Shown here: positions 17,111 to 25,552 of the stretch, one piece after another
How the letters are laid out: each line of letters starts with the position of its first letter
Position numbering within the stretch: the first letter of the stretch is position 1
DNA from: Saccharospirillum alexandrii_A
GTDB lineage: Bacteria; Pseudomonadota; Gammaproteobacteria; Pseudomonadales; Natronospirillaceae
DNA: 64,000 nt
Direction of reading: 5' to 3'
Assembly (NCBI RefSeq): GCF_043641555.1
Contig: NZ_JBHZRJ010000005.1
Location: 372,001 to 436,000 of the forward strand
The notes under the pieces: generated by a model
Databases searched by the model: none
What the model was told of the DNA's origin: nothing
The model's input: only the letters and a program-made list of their open reading frames with translations
Position numbers and translations under genes: made by a program

Positions 17111-18037
17111 TCATTCCTCAGGTCTTTCAACTTCAAGCCCGTATAGACTCTTCATGACCTCATTGCGCAGCCACCGGTTGGCCGGGTCCGCATCGCGTGA
17201 CCGGTGCCAGTACATATAAACAGACAACTGCAACCCCGAAAGAGGAAACGCCACCGAATCAAAACGCTGAATGTTCAGCGCTTGTTGCAGAAACAGACGC
17301 GGCACGGTCAGCAGATAATCCGTCGTGGCGACCACCTGACAGGCCGTCCACAAGCTTTGACAACGCAAGGCCGGTACACGCCGGTGACCGTGCCGAAGCA
17401 ACCAGTCGTCTTCCAATCCGGGTCCGTCGGCACGACGCGACACCAGAATATGCCGGTTGGCCAGGTAGGCTTCCAGACTGATCGGCTGCTGCAAGGCCGG
17501 GTGCCCGGGACGGCCCATGACCACGTAATCCGACCGCAATACCGCTTGTTGCTCAATTTGTTCACTGACATGCACCGAGGCATCGATCGCCAGATCCAGT
17601 TGCGCCTGGGCCAGGCCATCGACCAGAGAAGACCTCGCAATGGCCTGGCCAGCGATACGCACCCCTGGAGCCCGCTCAGCCACCCGCGCCATGAGCGACG
17701 GCAACATAACGTTTTCAAAAGCGTTGTTCAGGCCAATGACAAACGACTGCTCCGAGGTGCCCGGATCGAACTGAGCCAGCCCACTCAAAACGCGCGTCAA
17801 TTGCTGCCAGGCACCGGCGGTATCGGCCAGAAGCCGCTGCGTCTGGGCAGTCGGCACCAGAGTGCGGCCGCGACGTTCAAACACCGGGTCATCAAAATGC
17901 TGGCGCAATCGCTTCAGGGCGTGGCTAACGGCCGGCTGGGACAGATGCAGGATTTCAGCCGCCCGGGTTGTGGAGCGGCATTCATCGAGCACCCGCATCA
18001 CCACTAGCAGGTTCAGATCGAGCTTATCGAGGTTCAC
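17111..18037 (-). CDS. LysR-type transcriptional regulator
   Basis: 308 residues. The N-terminal winged HTH reads LNLLVVMRVLDECRSTTRAAEILHLSQPAVSHALKRLRQHFDDPVFERRGRTLVPT, typical of the NodD/NahR-like branch of LysR proteins, followed by the periplasmic-binding-like effector domain. The start codon is GTG. It diverges from the acyl-CoA dehydrogenase operon at 18142 across 104 bp containing repeated ATTCAT motifs, the usual arrangement of a LysR activator and its target. It is therefore the best candidate regulator of the five-gene operon to the right; the inducer is probably an intermediate of that pathway. Confidence 0.88.
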   Translation of the reverse strand: MNLDKLDLNLLVVMRVLDECRSTTRAAEILHLSQPAVSHALKRLRQHFDDPVFERRGRTLVPTAQTQRLLADTAGAWQQLTRVLSGLAQFDPGTSEQSFVIGLNNAFENVMLPSLMARVAERAPGVRIAGQAIARSSLVDGLAQAQLDLAIDASVHVSEQIEQQAVLRSDYVVMGRPGHPALQQPISLEAYLANRHILVSRRADGPGLEDDWLLRHGHRRVPALRCQSLWTACQVVATTDYLLTVPRLFLQQALNIQRFDSVAFPLSGLQLSVYMYWHRSRDADPANRWLRNEVMKSLYGLEVERPEE

Positions 18038-18042
18038 GGATA

Positions 18043-18100
18043 CTATTCATTTGGTTAATGGAATTTTATTCATAGAATTCATTCTTTTTATACCTGGACC
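18043..18100. promoter_or_regulatory. Divergent LysR regulatory region
   Basis: The short AT-rich gap between the LysR gene and the 18142 operon contains three ATTCAT repeats and the interrupted palindrome GAATTTTATTCATAGAATTC, in an otherwise GC-rich region. LysR proteins bind T-N11-A dyads in such gaps. This is a candidate operator only. Confidence 0.45.
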
Positions 18101-18141
18101 TTGGCTAGACTGCAAGCAAGCCACTGCTGACGGGAACCACC

Positions 18142-19383
18142 ATGGTCTACGATCTGTCCAAACGCGCCGAAGTCACCCTTGCCAGGGTGCAGGCCAGTGT
18201 CGGGAACGACATCATTCCGCTCGAACGCCCTTTTGCCGAAGCGATGAAAAACCCGGACCGGGACTGGCAGTTGATGCCTGAGATTGAAGCCTTGAAAGCG
18301 CGCAGTCGCGCTGCCGGGCTGTGGAATCTGTTTCTGCCGCCCGATGCCCGCCTTGAAGGGCTTGCTGCAGAGACACCCACCCAGGGGTTCAGCAACTATG
18401 AGTATGCCTTTATGGCCGAGGCCATGGGCCGCTGCCTGCTGGCGCCGGAGGTGTTCAATTGCAATGCGCCGGATACCGGCAACATGGAAGTGTTGCTGCA
18501 TTACGGCAGCGACGCGCAGCAACAGCAATGGCTGGCACCGCTGCTGAAAGGCGAGATTCGCTCGGCGTTCTGCATGACCGAGCCGGAGGTGGCTTCGTCT
18601 GACGCCACCAACATGGAAGCCACGGCTGTGGTGGAAGGCGATGAGATCGTGCTTAATGGCACCAAATGGTGGAGCACCGGTGCCGGCCACCCGAACTGCG
18701 ACGTGTTGATTTTTATGGGCCGCAGCAGCACGACAGCACCGCGCCACCAGCAGCATTCCATGGTACTGGTGCCGCGCCATACACCGGGCGTTACGGTAGA
18801 GCGGTTGTTGAGTGTCTTTGGTAATGAGCACAAACCCTACGGCCATGGCGTCGTGCGGTTCGATAACGTGCGCTTGCCAGCGTCGGCTCTGATTGCCGGA
18901 GCGGGCCGTGGCTTTGAGATTGCCCAGGGCCGGCTCGGGCCCGGACGGATTCATCATGCCATGCGCGCCATTGGCGCGGCAGAACGCCTGCTGCAACTGA
19001 TGATAGAACGCGGTCTGTCACGCACCGCCTTCGGCAAGCCGCTGGTCGACCTCGGCGGTAACCGGGAGCGAATTGCCAACCACCGTATCGCCATTAACCA
19101 GGCGCGCCTGCTGTGCCTGCATACGGCCAAGCTGATTGACCGCGAAGGCGTGCGCAGTGCCTTGTCGGAAGTCGCGCAAATTAAGGTGGTAGCCGCTAAC
19201 CTGATGCAGACGGTCGCCGACGACGCCATTCAAATGCATGGCGGCGCGGGCGTTGACGATGCCCTGCCTCTGGCTGAATTCTGGGCGGGTGGTCGGGTGT
19301 TGCGCCTGGCCGACGGGCCCGATGAAGTACACCGTGCCACCATCGCCAAACTCGAACTGAAACGCTACGGAGCCCAGCACTGA
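18142..19383 (+). CDS. ACAD10/11-type acyl-CoA dehydrogenase (LvaC-like)
   Basis: 413 residues, full-length acyl-CoA dehydrogenase fold: FCMTEPEVASSDATNMEATA, LNGTKWWSTGAGHPNCDVLIFMG, GPGRIHHAMRAIGAAERLLQLM, and QMHGGAGVDDALPLAEFWAGGRVLRLADGPDEVHR. The RLADGPDEVH ending replaces the YEGT base region and is characteristic of the ACAD10/11 branch. In that branch the dehydrogenase acts with a kinase on phosphorylated 4-hydroxyacyl-CoA, as in bacterial levulinate catabolism (LvaC). The kinase partner is two genes downstream. The stop overlaps the next ATG (TGATG). FAD-dependent, cytosolic. Confidence 0.85.
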   Translation: MVYDLSKRAEVTLARVQASVGNDIIPLERPFAEAMKNPDRDWQLMPEIEALKARSRAAGLWNLFLPPDARLEGLAAETPTQGFSNYEYAFMAEAMGRCLLAPEVFNCNAPDTGNMEVLLHYGSDAQQQQWLAPLLKGEIRSAFCMTEPEVASSDATNMEATAVVEGDEIVLNGTKWWSTGAGHPNCDVLIFMGRSSTTAPRHQQHSMVLVPRHTPGVTVERLLSVFGNEHKPYGHGVVRFDNVRLPASALIAGAGRGFEIAQGRLGPGRIHHAMRAIGAAERLLQLMIERGLSRTAFGKPLVDLGGNRERIANHRIAINQARLLCLHTAKLIDREGVRSALSEVAQIKVVAANLMQTVADDAIQMHGGAGVDDALPLAEFWAGGRVLRLADGPDEVHRATIAKLELKRYGAQH

Positions 19384-20216
19384 TGCCGACGTCAAACACG
19401 CCCGATACCGTGGTCATTACCGGTAGCGCCAATGGCCTGGGGTTCGCGCTGGCCAAAGTACACGTCGCCCGGGGCGATCGCGTTGTTCTGGTCGACCGTG
19501 ATGCCGAACAGGGCAAGGCCAGTGCCGACGCCCTGGCGGGCAATGTTCACTTTATTGCCTGCGACCTGACCGGGGCAGCAGAGTGTGAAACCCTGGCGAG
19601 CAACATCGCGTCAGTCACAGCGTCGGTTTCCCGCCTTTACAACAACGCCGGTATTGCCGGCAGCATCGGTACCTTGAAACACCAGACCGATGCCAACTGG
19701 GAGGCCGTATTCGGCATCAATGTCTTCGCACCGGCCCGGCTCACCCGGTTGCTGCTGCCGCTACTGGAAGCGGCACCGCGCGCGCGTGTTGTGAATGTTG
19801 CCTCAATGGCCGGTTTGTTATCGGCCAGCCATATGTCGGCGTACAGTGCGAGCAAGGCGGCACTGGTGTCGCTATCGGAAACCTTGCATAAAGAATTGCA
19901 ACCCGGCGGCATCGGCGTAACGGTCGCCTGCCCGGCTTTCTTTAAAACCCGGCTGACCGACAGCATTCCCCCGCAGGAAAGCAAAGCCAGGGCAGCCGTT
20001 GAAAAACTCATGGCAAACGGCAAGCTCAGTGCTGACCAGGTGGCGCAGACCATCGTCGATGCGGCGGATCGTGGTCAGTTTATGGTCTTGCCTCATGCCC
20101 GTGAACGCTGGCTCTGGTATTTGAAACGGTTCTCCTACCGTGCCTTGCATGCGGTGATGATGAGCCAGCAACCGGCACCGGCCAAAGCCCGCCCCGAGAC
20201 AGGAGCCCCGCAATGA
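19383..20216 (+). CDS. Short-chain dehydrogenase/reductase
   Basis: 277 residues with TGSANGLGFALAKVHVARG as the nucleotide-binding loop, NNAGIAGSIG, and the catalytic YSASKAALVSLSE (Tyr-x3-Lys). It is sandwiched by overlapping start/stop codons between the acyl-CoA dehydrogenase and the APH-type kinase, so it belongs to the same pathway. The C-terminal hydrophobic-basic tail (ERWLWYLKRFSYRALHAVMM) is like that of several membrane-associated SDRs. A role in oxidising or reducing the 4-hydroxy/4-keto group is inferred, comparable in position to LvaD. Confidence 0.84.
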   Translation: MPTSNTPDTVVITGSANGLGFALAKVHVARGDRVVLVDRDAEQGKASADALAGNVHFIACDLTGAAECETLASNIASVTASVSRLYNNAGIAGSIGTLKHQTDANWEAVFGINVFAPARLTRLLLPLLEAAPRARVVNVASMAGLLSASHMSAYSASKAALVSLSETLHKELQPGGIGVTVACPAFFKTRLTDSIPPQESKARAAVEKLMANGKLSADQVAQTIVDAADRGQFMVLPHARERWLWYLKRFSYRALHAVMMSQQPAPAKARPETGAPQ

Positions 20217-21256
20217 GCCAGACCGACCCCACCATTACCATGCGCCAGGGCGAGACGCTGGATGTTGCGGCGCTGGACCGGGAACTGAAAACGCATCTGC
20301 CTGACCTCACTGGCACACCCGAGGTAACCCAGTTTCCCGGGGGCGCCTCGAACCTCACCTATCGACTGGCGTATCCGGACCAGGTGTTGATTCTGCGTCG
20401 GCCACCGCACGGCCCGTTGCCAAAAGGCGCGCACAATATGGTGCGCGAAGCCGAGCTGATGCAGGCACTGCACCCGCACTATCCGAAAGCCCCGTCAGTG
20501 CGTCTGATTGTGACCGACTCGCCTTTACTCGGTTGCGATTATTATTTGATGCAAGCCATACCCGGTTTGATACTGCGGCGAACACCGCCCACCGACCTCT
20601 CGAACGAACAGTGCCGCCACCTCTGCCAGGTGTTCATTAACGGCCTCGCCGAGTTGCACAGCATTGATGTCACAACGACCGGGTTGTCAGCGCTCGGCAA
20701 AGGCGAGGGTTACATTGAACGCCAGGTAAGCAGCTGGACCGAGCGACTGGCCCGCGCCCAAACCCCCGATGTGCCCGCCTTCGACGACGTCGGTCAATGG
20801 CTTGCACAGCATCAGCCCGAAGAACAACCCGCCTGCCTAATTCACAACGACTACCGGTTCGACAACCTGGTACTCGACCCGAGTGACTTCCATGTGCGCG
20901 GCGTACTCGATTGGGAGCTGGCAACCCTCGGCGACCCACTGATGGATCTCGGCACCGCCCTGGCCTATTGGGTTGAAGCCGCCGACCACCCCGCCATGCT
21001 GGCCATTCGTCCCCAGCCCACTCATTTGCCCGGCATGATGAAGCGCGATGAACTGGTGGCAGCCTACGTTGAAGCGCGCGGGCTGGCGCCAGTCGATTTT
21101 CGGTTTTACACCGTCTTCGGGCTGTTTCGTCTTGCCGGAATCCTGCAACAGATATACGCGCGGTTTTATCAGGGCCAGACCCAGGACAAACGCTTTGCCG
21201 GCTTCGGCAGCGTGGTCGCCCACCTGCACCAGCGTTGCCAGGAACTGATCGGATAA
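20213..21256 (+). CDS. APH-fold phosphotransferase, putative 4-hydroxyacyl-CoA kinase (LvaA/ACAD10-like)
   Basis: 347 residues of the aminoglycoside-phosphotransferase fold. Seen are FPGGASNLTYRLAYPDQVLILRRPPHGPLPKGAHNMVREAELMQAL (nucleotide loop and lysine region), the catalytic loop CLIHNDYRFDNLVLDP and the metal-binding VLDWELATLGDPLMDLG. This matches the kinase half of eukaryotic ACAD10/ACAD11 and bacterial LvaA, not drug-resistance APHs. Established chemistry for those relatives is phosphorylation of the 4-hydroxyl of 4-hydroxyacyl-CoA. Its ATG overlaps the SDR stop (ATGA) and its stop overlaps the next gene (TAATG). Confidence 0.88.
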   Translation: MSQTDPTITMRQGETLDVAALDRELKTHLPDLTGTPEVTQFPGGASNLTYRLAYPDQVLILRRPPHGPLPKGAHNMVREAELMQALHPHYPKAPSVRLIVTDSPLLGCDYYLMQAIPGLILRRTPPTDLSNEQCRHLCQVFINGLAELHSIDVTTTGLSALGKGEGYIERQVSSWTERLARAQTPDVPAFDDVGQWLAQHQPEEQPACLIHNDYRFDNLVLDPSDFHVRGVLDWELATLGDPLMDLGTALAYWVEAADHPAMLAIRPQPTHLPGMMKRDELVAAYVEARGLAPVDFRFYTVFGLFRLAGILQQIYARFYQGQTQDKRFAGFGSVVAHLHQRCQELIG

Positions 21257-21930
21257 TGGCCACCGTTTATCTGGTAAGACATGGCCAGGCCGCGCGCGAT
21301 GTACTCAACTACGATTCACTCAGTGCCCTGGGCCGATTGCAGATTCAGCACCTGGCGAACTACTACCGGCCATACTGGCAACCGGCCCTGCGCCACAGCG
21401 GCACCCTGGTCCGTCAGCGTCAGAGCGAGTCGGCGTTTGGCGAACAGGTCGGCGACCAAGAGGCCGCAACCGCCGATGCTCGCTGGAACGAATTCGACTT
21501 TCTCGACATCGTTCGCCAGCATCGCCCCGACTGGCAAGACCCGGCCCAAATGCAACAAGACCTGAGCCGCGAAGATCACCCCGGGCGGGCGTTTTTATCG
21601 GTGTTTCGCGGCGCACTCGAACGCTGGATCGATGCCGGCACCGACGCGCCCTACACCGAAAGCTGGGCCGACTTTACTGCCCGAACCGCCGCTGTGCTGT
21701 CGACATTGGATGACGATAACACGCATTGGGTATTCACCTCGGGCGGGGTGATATCGGCTCTGGTTTGCCAGGCACTGAAACTGGATGCCGCAGCTGCCAT
21801 GCGCATTAACCTGGGTTTGCACAACGCCTCTGTGACCACGCTAGTATCGCAACGGGGCCAATGGCGCTTGCAAGGCATGAACCAAACCCAGCACTTTGTC
21901 GACCAACCCGACTGGCTGACGTTTCATTAA
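21256..21930 (+). CDS. Histidine phosphatase family protein
   Basis: 224 residues. YLVRHGQAARDVLNYDSLSALGRLQ is the RHG catalytic motif of the phosphoglycerate-mutase-like superfamily; the second catalytic region is HWVFTSGGVISALVCQAL, with Ser in place of the usual His-Gly (THGG-type) pair. Start ATG 21256 overlaps the kinase stop. Being translationally coupled to a kinase that makes phosphorylated acyl-CoA intermediates is suggestive of a repair or turnover phosphatase, but that is inference. Confidence 0.8.
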   Translation: MATVYLVRHGQAARDVLNYDSLSALGRLQIQHLANYYRPYWQPALRHSGTLVRQRQSESAFGEQVGDQEAATADARWNEFDFLDIVRQHRPDWQDPAQMQQDLSREDHPGRAFLSVFRGALERWIDAGTDAPYTESWADFTARTAAVLSTLDDDNTHWVFTSGGVISALVCQALKLDAAAAMRINLGLHNASVTTLVSQRGQWRLQGMNQTQHFVDQPDWLTFH

Positions 21931-21972
21931 TGGCCATCAAACCGACACAAGCACACAGAAAACGGAGTGACC

Positions 21973-22734
21973 ATGACCAACCCTTTTGATTTAACCGGTA
22001 AAATTGCCCTGATCACCGGCGCCAGCAAAGGCATCGGTGCCGCCATTGCCCATGCACTGGCCGACCAGGGAGCCTATGTCATCGTCACCAGTCGCAAGGC
22101 CGAGGCCTGCGCCGAGGTGGTCGAGGAAATAATAGCAAAAGGGGGTAAAGGGGAAGCCGCGGCGTGTCACATCGGCGACTTGCACGCCATGGAAATGACG
22201 GTTCAAACCCTGCTGGAACAGCATGGGAAAATAGACATTCTGGTCAACAACGCCGCCGCCAACCCTTACTTCGGGCCCATCGACCAGACACCGCTCGATG
22301 CCTTCAATAAAACACTGGAAGTCAACATTCGCGGTTATTTCTACATGACCAACCTGGTCGGCCAGTCGATGAAGAAAACCGGTGGCAGCATCATTAACGT
22401 TGCCTCAGTAAACGGTGTGATCCCGGGTGATTTTCAGGGCGTGTACTCGATCACCAAATCAGCCGTCATCGCCATGACCAAAGCCCACGCCAAAGAGTGG
22501 GCCCGCCATAACATTCGCGTCAATTGCCTGCTGCCCGGCCTGACCAAAACCAAGTTCGCCAGCGCCATTACCGACAACCCGGACATGATGAGACAGGTGA
22601 TGCCACACATCCCGATGCGTCGCGCCGCCGAGCCGGACGAAATGACCGGCCAGGTGGTGTACTGGGCCAGCGATGCCAGCAGTTACACCACCGGCAGTGT
22701 CGTCAACGTGGATGGGGGGTATTTGCTGGTGTGA
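21973..22734 (+). CDS. Short-chain dehydrogenase/reductase (SDR)
   Basis: 253 residues with TGASKGIGAAIAHALADQG, NNAAANPYFGP, INVASVNG and the catalytic YSITKSAVIAMTKAHAKEW, ending SYTTGSVVNVDGGYL. This is a classical SDR resembling DHRS4-type and FabG-like enzymes. ATG 21973 has GGAG at 5-nt spacing; the GTG 6 nt upstream is less likely. Only 42 bp follow the phosphatase gene and an intrinsic terminator follows this one, so it is the last gene of the 18142 operon. Confidence 0.85.
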   Translation: MTNPFDLTGKIALITGASKGIGAAIAHALADQGAYVIVTSRKAEACAEVVEEIIAKGGKGEAAACHIGDLHAMEMTVQTLLEQHGKIDILVNNAAANPYFGPIDQTPLDAFNKTLEVNIRGYFYMTNLVGQSMKKTGGSIINVASVNGVIPGDFQGVYSITKSAVIAMTKAHAKEWARHNIRVNCLLPGLTKTKFASAITDNPDMMRQVMPHIPMRRAAEPDEMTGQVVYWASDASSYTTGSVVNVDGGYLLV

Positions 22735-22741
22735 GTAACAG

Positions 22742-22773
22742 AAAAACCCGGTCAGGGTTTTTCCTGGTTTTTT
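22742..22773 (+). terminator. Intrinsic terminator of the ACAD/kinase operon
   Basis: AAAAACCC-GGTCA-GGGTTTTT hairpin followed by CCTGGTTTTTTT, directly after the SDR stop codon. Stem plus T-tract gives a good rho-independent terminator on the plus strand. Confidence 0.8.
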
Positions 22774-22843
22774 TAACAGGCGATATTGCCCTATGAAGAA
22801 AACCGACTTTACTATGGGGCACCAACGCCCGAGGAACACCCCA

Positions 22844-23374
22844 ATGCTCATGTCAGCCGCCAAATCCACTCTGGTCCTGGTCGATTTTCAGGGCAGGCTC
22901 TTGCCTGCGATCAGCGAAGGTGAAGCGGTAGTCGGGCGAGCCCTTACCCTGGCTACGATCGCCGGGTTACTGGATGTACCCGTTATCGGGACCGAGCAAA
23001 CGCCCAATAAGCTCGGGCCCAACGATGATCGAATCTATCAGCTCTGCCAGCAAACGCTGCACAAGCATACCTTCGATGCTTGCGAAGGCGGCCTGCTGAA
23101 TGCGTTAGAAGATCACCGGACTCACGTCATCATCGGTGGCTGCGAGGCTCATATCTGCGTGCTGCAAACGGCCATGGGATTGCTGGATGCGGGCTATCGG
23201 GTCTGGGTCGTGGCCGATGCAGTCGGCTCTCGCCTGCCTGCCAACAAGGAACTGGCCTTGCAGCGGTTACGCCAACAGGGGGCTGATATTGTGTCGACCG
23301 AAATGGTCGCCTTCGAATGGCTCGGTGAGTCAGAACACCCTCAATTCCGGAACGCACTGGCGCACATAAAATAA
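22844..23374 (+). CDS. Isochorismatase-family (cysteine hydrolase) protein
   Basis: 176 residues. The catalytic triad region is visible as LVLVDFQGRLLPAI (Asp), a mid-domain lysine, and IIGGCEAHICVLQTAMGLLDAGYRVWVVADA (Cys), which fits the YcaC/isochorismatase-like cysteine hydrolases. The natural start is ATG 22844 with AGGA 8 nt upstream; the frame is open from 22793 but that part is leader. Substrate unknown. It follows the operon terminator, so it likely has its own promoter. Confidence 0.82.
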   Translation: MLMSAAKSTLVLVDFQGRLLPAISEGEAVVGRALTLATIAGLLDVPVIGTEQTPNKLGPNDDRIYQLCQQTLHKHTFDACEGGLLNALEDHRTHVIIGGCEAHICVLQTAMGLLDAGYRVWVVADAVGSRLPANKELALQRLRQQGADIVSTEMVAFEWLGESEHPQFRNALAHIK

Positions 23375-23424
23375 CGGCAATCGGGTTACACTGGTGCTCC
23401 TAACCCTCACCGGATGGCTGTTTT

Positions 23425-24183
23425 ATGCTTGACCAACTGACTCAATGGATGCCGGACTCGCTGAGCGCCTTTGCCTTCTGGAGTCTGGTGTTTGTCAGTT
23501 ACCTTACGTCAGCCATCACCGCCGCTCTTGGCATTGGCGGTGGTGTCACCCTGTTGGCGATCATGGCCAACCTGCTGCCGACCAGTGCGGTGATCCCCCT
23601 GCATGGCGTCGTGCAATTCGGCTCCAATGTCGGGCGGTTAACCCTGCTGTTTCGTGTCGTCGACTGGCGGCTGGTGCTGTGGTTTTCAATAGGCAGCCTG
23701 ATCGGTTCGGTGGTCGGCGCCGGAGCCTCAACCCAAATGCCTGCCGCCGGTCTGCAGGTCGCCATGGGCCTTTTTATTCTCTACACCGCCTGGCTCCCGC
23801 CCATCAAATTACCGTCCGGTAAGAAGTTTCTGTCTCTACTCGGCGTCGTTACTTCGTTCATCAGTATGATTGTCGGCGGTGTCGCGCCGCTGGTTTTTGC
23901 GGCGATCAAACCCATGTTCACCGAACGACCCGCACTGGTCGGAACGATGGCCGCGCTGATCAGCGGCCAACAACTCATGAAGGTGTTGTTCTTCGGTTTC
24001 TTCGGGTTCGTCTTTACCGACTGGTACCTGATGCTGGCGCTGATGTTGTTCACCGGCTACCTCGGCACCCTGACCGGGCGGATTTTTCTGGAACGGTTCA
24101 CCGCCGAACAGGTGCAACCGGTTCTGAAAGTGGTGCTAACGCTGATGGCCGCACGACTCTTGTACTTGGGTGTGCTGGGTTAG
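23425..24183 (+). CDS. TauE/SafE family anion permease
   Basis: 252 residues, about eight transmembrane helices. The repeated family motif appears in ITAALGIGGGVTLLAIMANLLP (first half) and MIVGGVAPLVFAAIKPMF (second half). The family moves sulfite, sulfoacetate or related organic anions across the inner membrane. It overlaps the end of the LldD-like gene by 4 bp in a convergent arrangement, so the two share a terminator region. Substrate cannot be deduced from context. Confidence 0.85.
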   Translation: MLDQLTQWMPDSLSAFAFWSLVFVSYLTSAITAALGIGGGVTLLAIMANLLPTSAVIPLHGVVQFGSNVGRLTLLFRVVDWRLVLWFSIGSLIGSVVGAGASTQMPAAGLQVAMGLFILYTAWLPPIKLPSGKKFLSLLGVVTSFISMIVGGVAPLVFAAIKPMFTERPALVGTMAALISGQQLMKVLFFGFFGFVFTDWYLMLALMLFTGYLGTLTGRIFLERFTAEQVQPVLKVVLTLMAARLLYLGVLG

Positions 24184-25334
24184 CGTGAAAACACATCCGG
24201 GTTATACAGATTGTGCCGACCGACATTCTGAATATCACGTTCACCGCACAGCGCGAGGCTGACATCCAGTTCATTTCGCAGTATTCGCAGAACATCACTC
24301 ACACCGGCTTCGCCGGCGGCACCCAGACCGTATAAAAACGGTCGCCCGATGTAGGTGGATCTGGCACCCAGGCACAGCGCTTTCAGCAACGCCTGGCCCG
24401 TGCAGATACCGCCATCGATATGAACTTCCAGATCATCACCGACCGCATCCAGAATCGACGGCAGCACTTCGATACTGGAAGGCGCACCATCCAGCTGACG
24501 ACCACCATGATTCGATACAACAATGGCATCGGCACCGGTTTTCACGGCCAGTTTGGCGTCTTCAGGGTCCATGATCCCTTTCAGAATAATCGGCCCGCCC
24601 CAGCGCTCTTTTATCCAGGCGATGTCGTCCCACGACAATTTAGGGTCCAGTTGCTTGGCCGACCATTCCGACAGTGAGGTCATGTTTTCGATGCCTTTGA
24701 CATGGCCGATTACATTGCCAAACCCCCGACGTTTCGTACCCAGCATGCGCATCGCCCAGGCGGGTCTGGCCATGATTTGCAGCAGACTGTTCAGGCTGAA
24801 GGAAGGCGGTGCACTCAACCCATTACGAATGTCTTTATGGCGCTGACCCAGAATCTGAAGATCCAGCGTCACCACCAGCGCGCTGCACCCGGCGGCTTTG
24901 GCACGGTCTATCAACCGCCCAATAAAATCCCGGTCGCGCATGACATACAGCTGAAACCAGAACGGCTTGGCGGTATGTGCCGCCACATCCTCAATCGAAC
25001 AAATGCTCATGGTCGACAACGTAAACGGCACACCGGCTTTCTCCGCCGCCCGGGCAGCGTGAATCTCGCCATCAGCCCATTGCAAACCGGTTAACCCCGT
25101 CGGCGCCAGCGCCAATGGCATCGACACCGTTTGGCCAACCATGGTGGTTTCGAGGGTGCGATCACTCATATCAACGGCAACGCGCTGACGAAATTTCAAC
25201 TTGTCAAAATCCGATGCATTCGCCCGATAAGTCGACTCGGTCCACGAACCGGAGTCTGCGTAATCGTAAAACATCCGCGGTACCCGACGACGGGCCAGAC
25301 GCTGATAATCGAGAACATCACAGGGCTTAGACAT
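24180..25334 (-). CDS. FMN-dependent alpha-hydroxy acid dehydrogenase (LldD-like)
   Basis: 384 residues. N-terminal RRRVPRMFYDYADSGSWTEST, LAPTGLTGLQWADGE, LKGIMDPEDAKLAVKTGADAIVVSNHGGRQLDG (catalytic His in NHGGRQLDG) and IDGGICTGQALLKALCLGARSTYIGRP are the diagnostic segments of the L-lactate dehydrogenase/glycolate oxidase family. It oxidises an L-2-hydroxy acid at the membrane or in the cytosol with FMN. Good AAGGAAG Shine-Dalgarno upstream. Not linked to lldP or a GntR regulator, so the substrate may be something other than lactate. Confidence 0.85.
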   Translation of the reverse strand: MSKPCDVLDYQRLARRRVPRMFYDYADSGSWTESTYRANASDFDKLKFRQRVAVDMSDRTLETTMVGQTVSMPLALAPTGLTGLQWADGEIHAARAAEKAGVPFTLSTMSICSIEDVAAHTAKPFWFQLYVMRDRDFIGRLIDRAKAAGCSALVVTLDLQILGQRHKDIRNGLSAPPSFSLNSLLQIMARPAWAMRMLGTKRRGFGNVIGHVKGIENMTSLSEWSAKQLDPKLSWDDIAWIKERWGGPIILKGIMDPEDAKLAVKTGADAIVVSNHGGRQLDGAPSSIEVLPSILDAVGDDLEVHIDGGICTGQALLKALCLGARSTYIGRPFLYGLGAAGEAGVSDVLRILRNELDVSLALCGERDIQNVGRHNLYNPDVFSR

Positions 25335-25389
25335 TTGATTCTTCCTTAAACATCACTTATTTCGGTCAAGACAAAACTTACCGCGGATA

Positions 25390-25510
25390 GAGTGCAGGCT
25401 GCCGGGTAGACCTCTCCGGGGAAGTCTGAGGCATGGATGCCGAAGCCTAGGCTCCATGGATGGATCTACGCCGACCCCGGAGAGGTCTACCCGGTAGTCA
25501 GCACGAACTC
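25390..25510 (+). repeat. Palindromic intergenic repeat, copy 5
   Basis: Perfect 20-bp stem (25402-25421 with 25475-25494) reading CCGGGTAGACCTCTCCGGGG and its complement; bases differ from other copies on both arms together. Hairpin 1 is CTGAGGCATGGATGCCGAAG-like and hairpin 2 is TCC-ATGGAT-GGA. Located between the LldD-like start and the EamA stop. Confidence 0.92.
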
Positions 25511-25524
25511 GAGGCAATGACCCC

Positions 25525-25551
25525 AGCCTGTTCAGCGAAGCTAAACAGGCT
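25525..25551 (-). terminator. Stem-loop at the end of the EamA gene
   Basis: AGCCTGTT pairs with AACAGGCT, and inner AGC pairs with GCT around a TTC loop, immediately after the EamA stop codon on the minus strand. There is no T-tract, so it may only protect the 3' end. Confidence 0.5.
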
Positions 25552-25552
25552 G

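Noticed and set aside
17308..17718. ORF opposite or within the LysR gene
   Set aside because: Alternate frame of the LysR coding region with no independent support.
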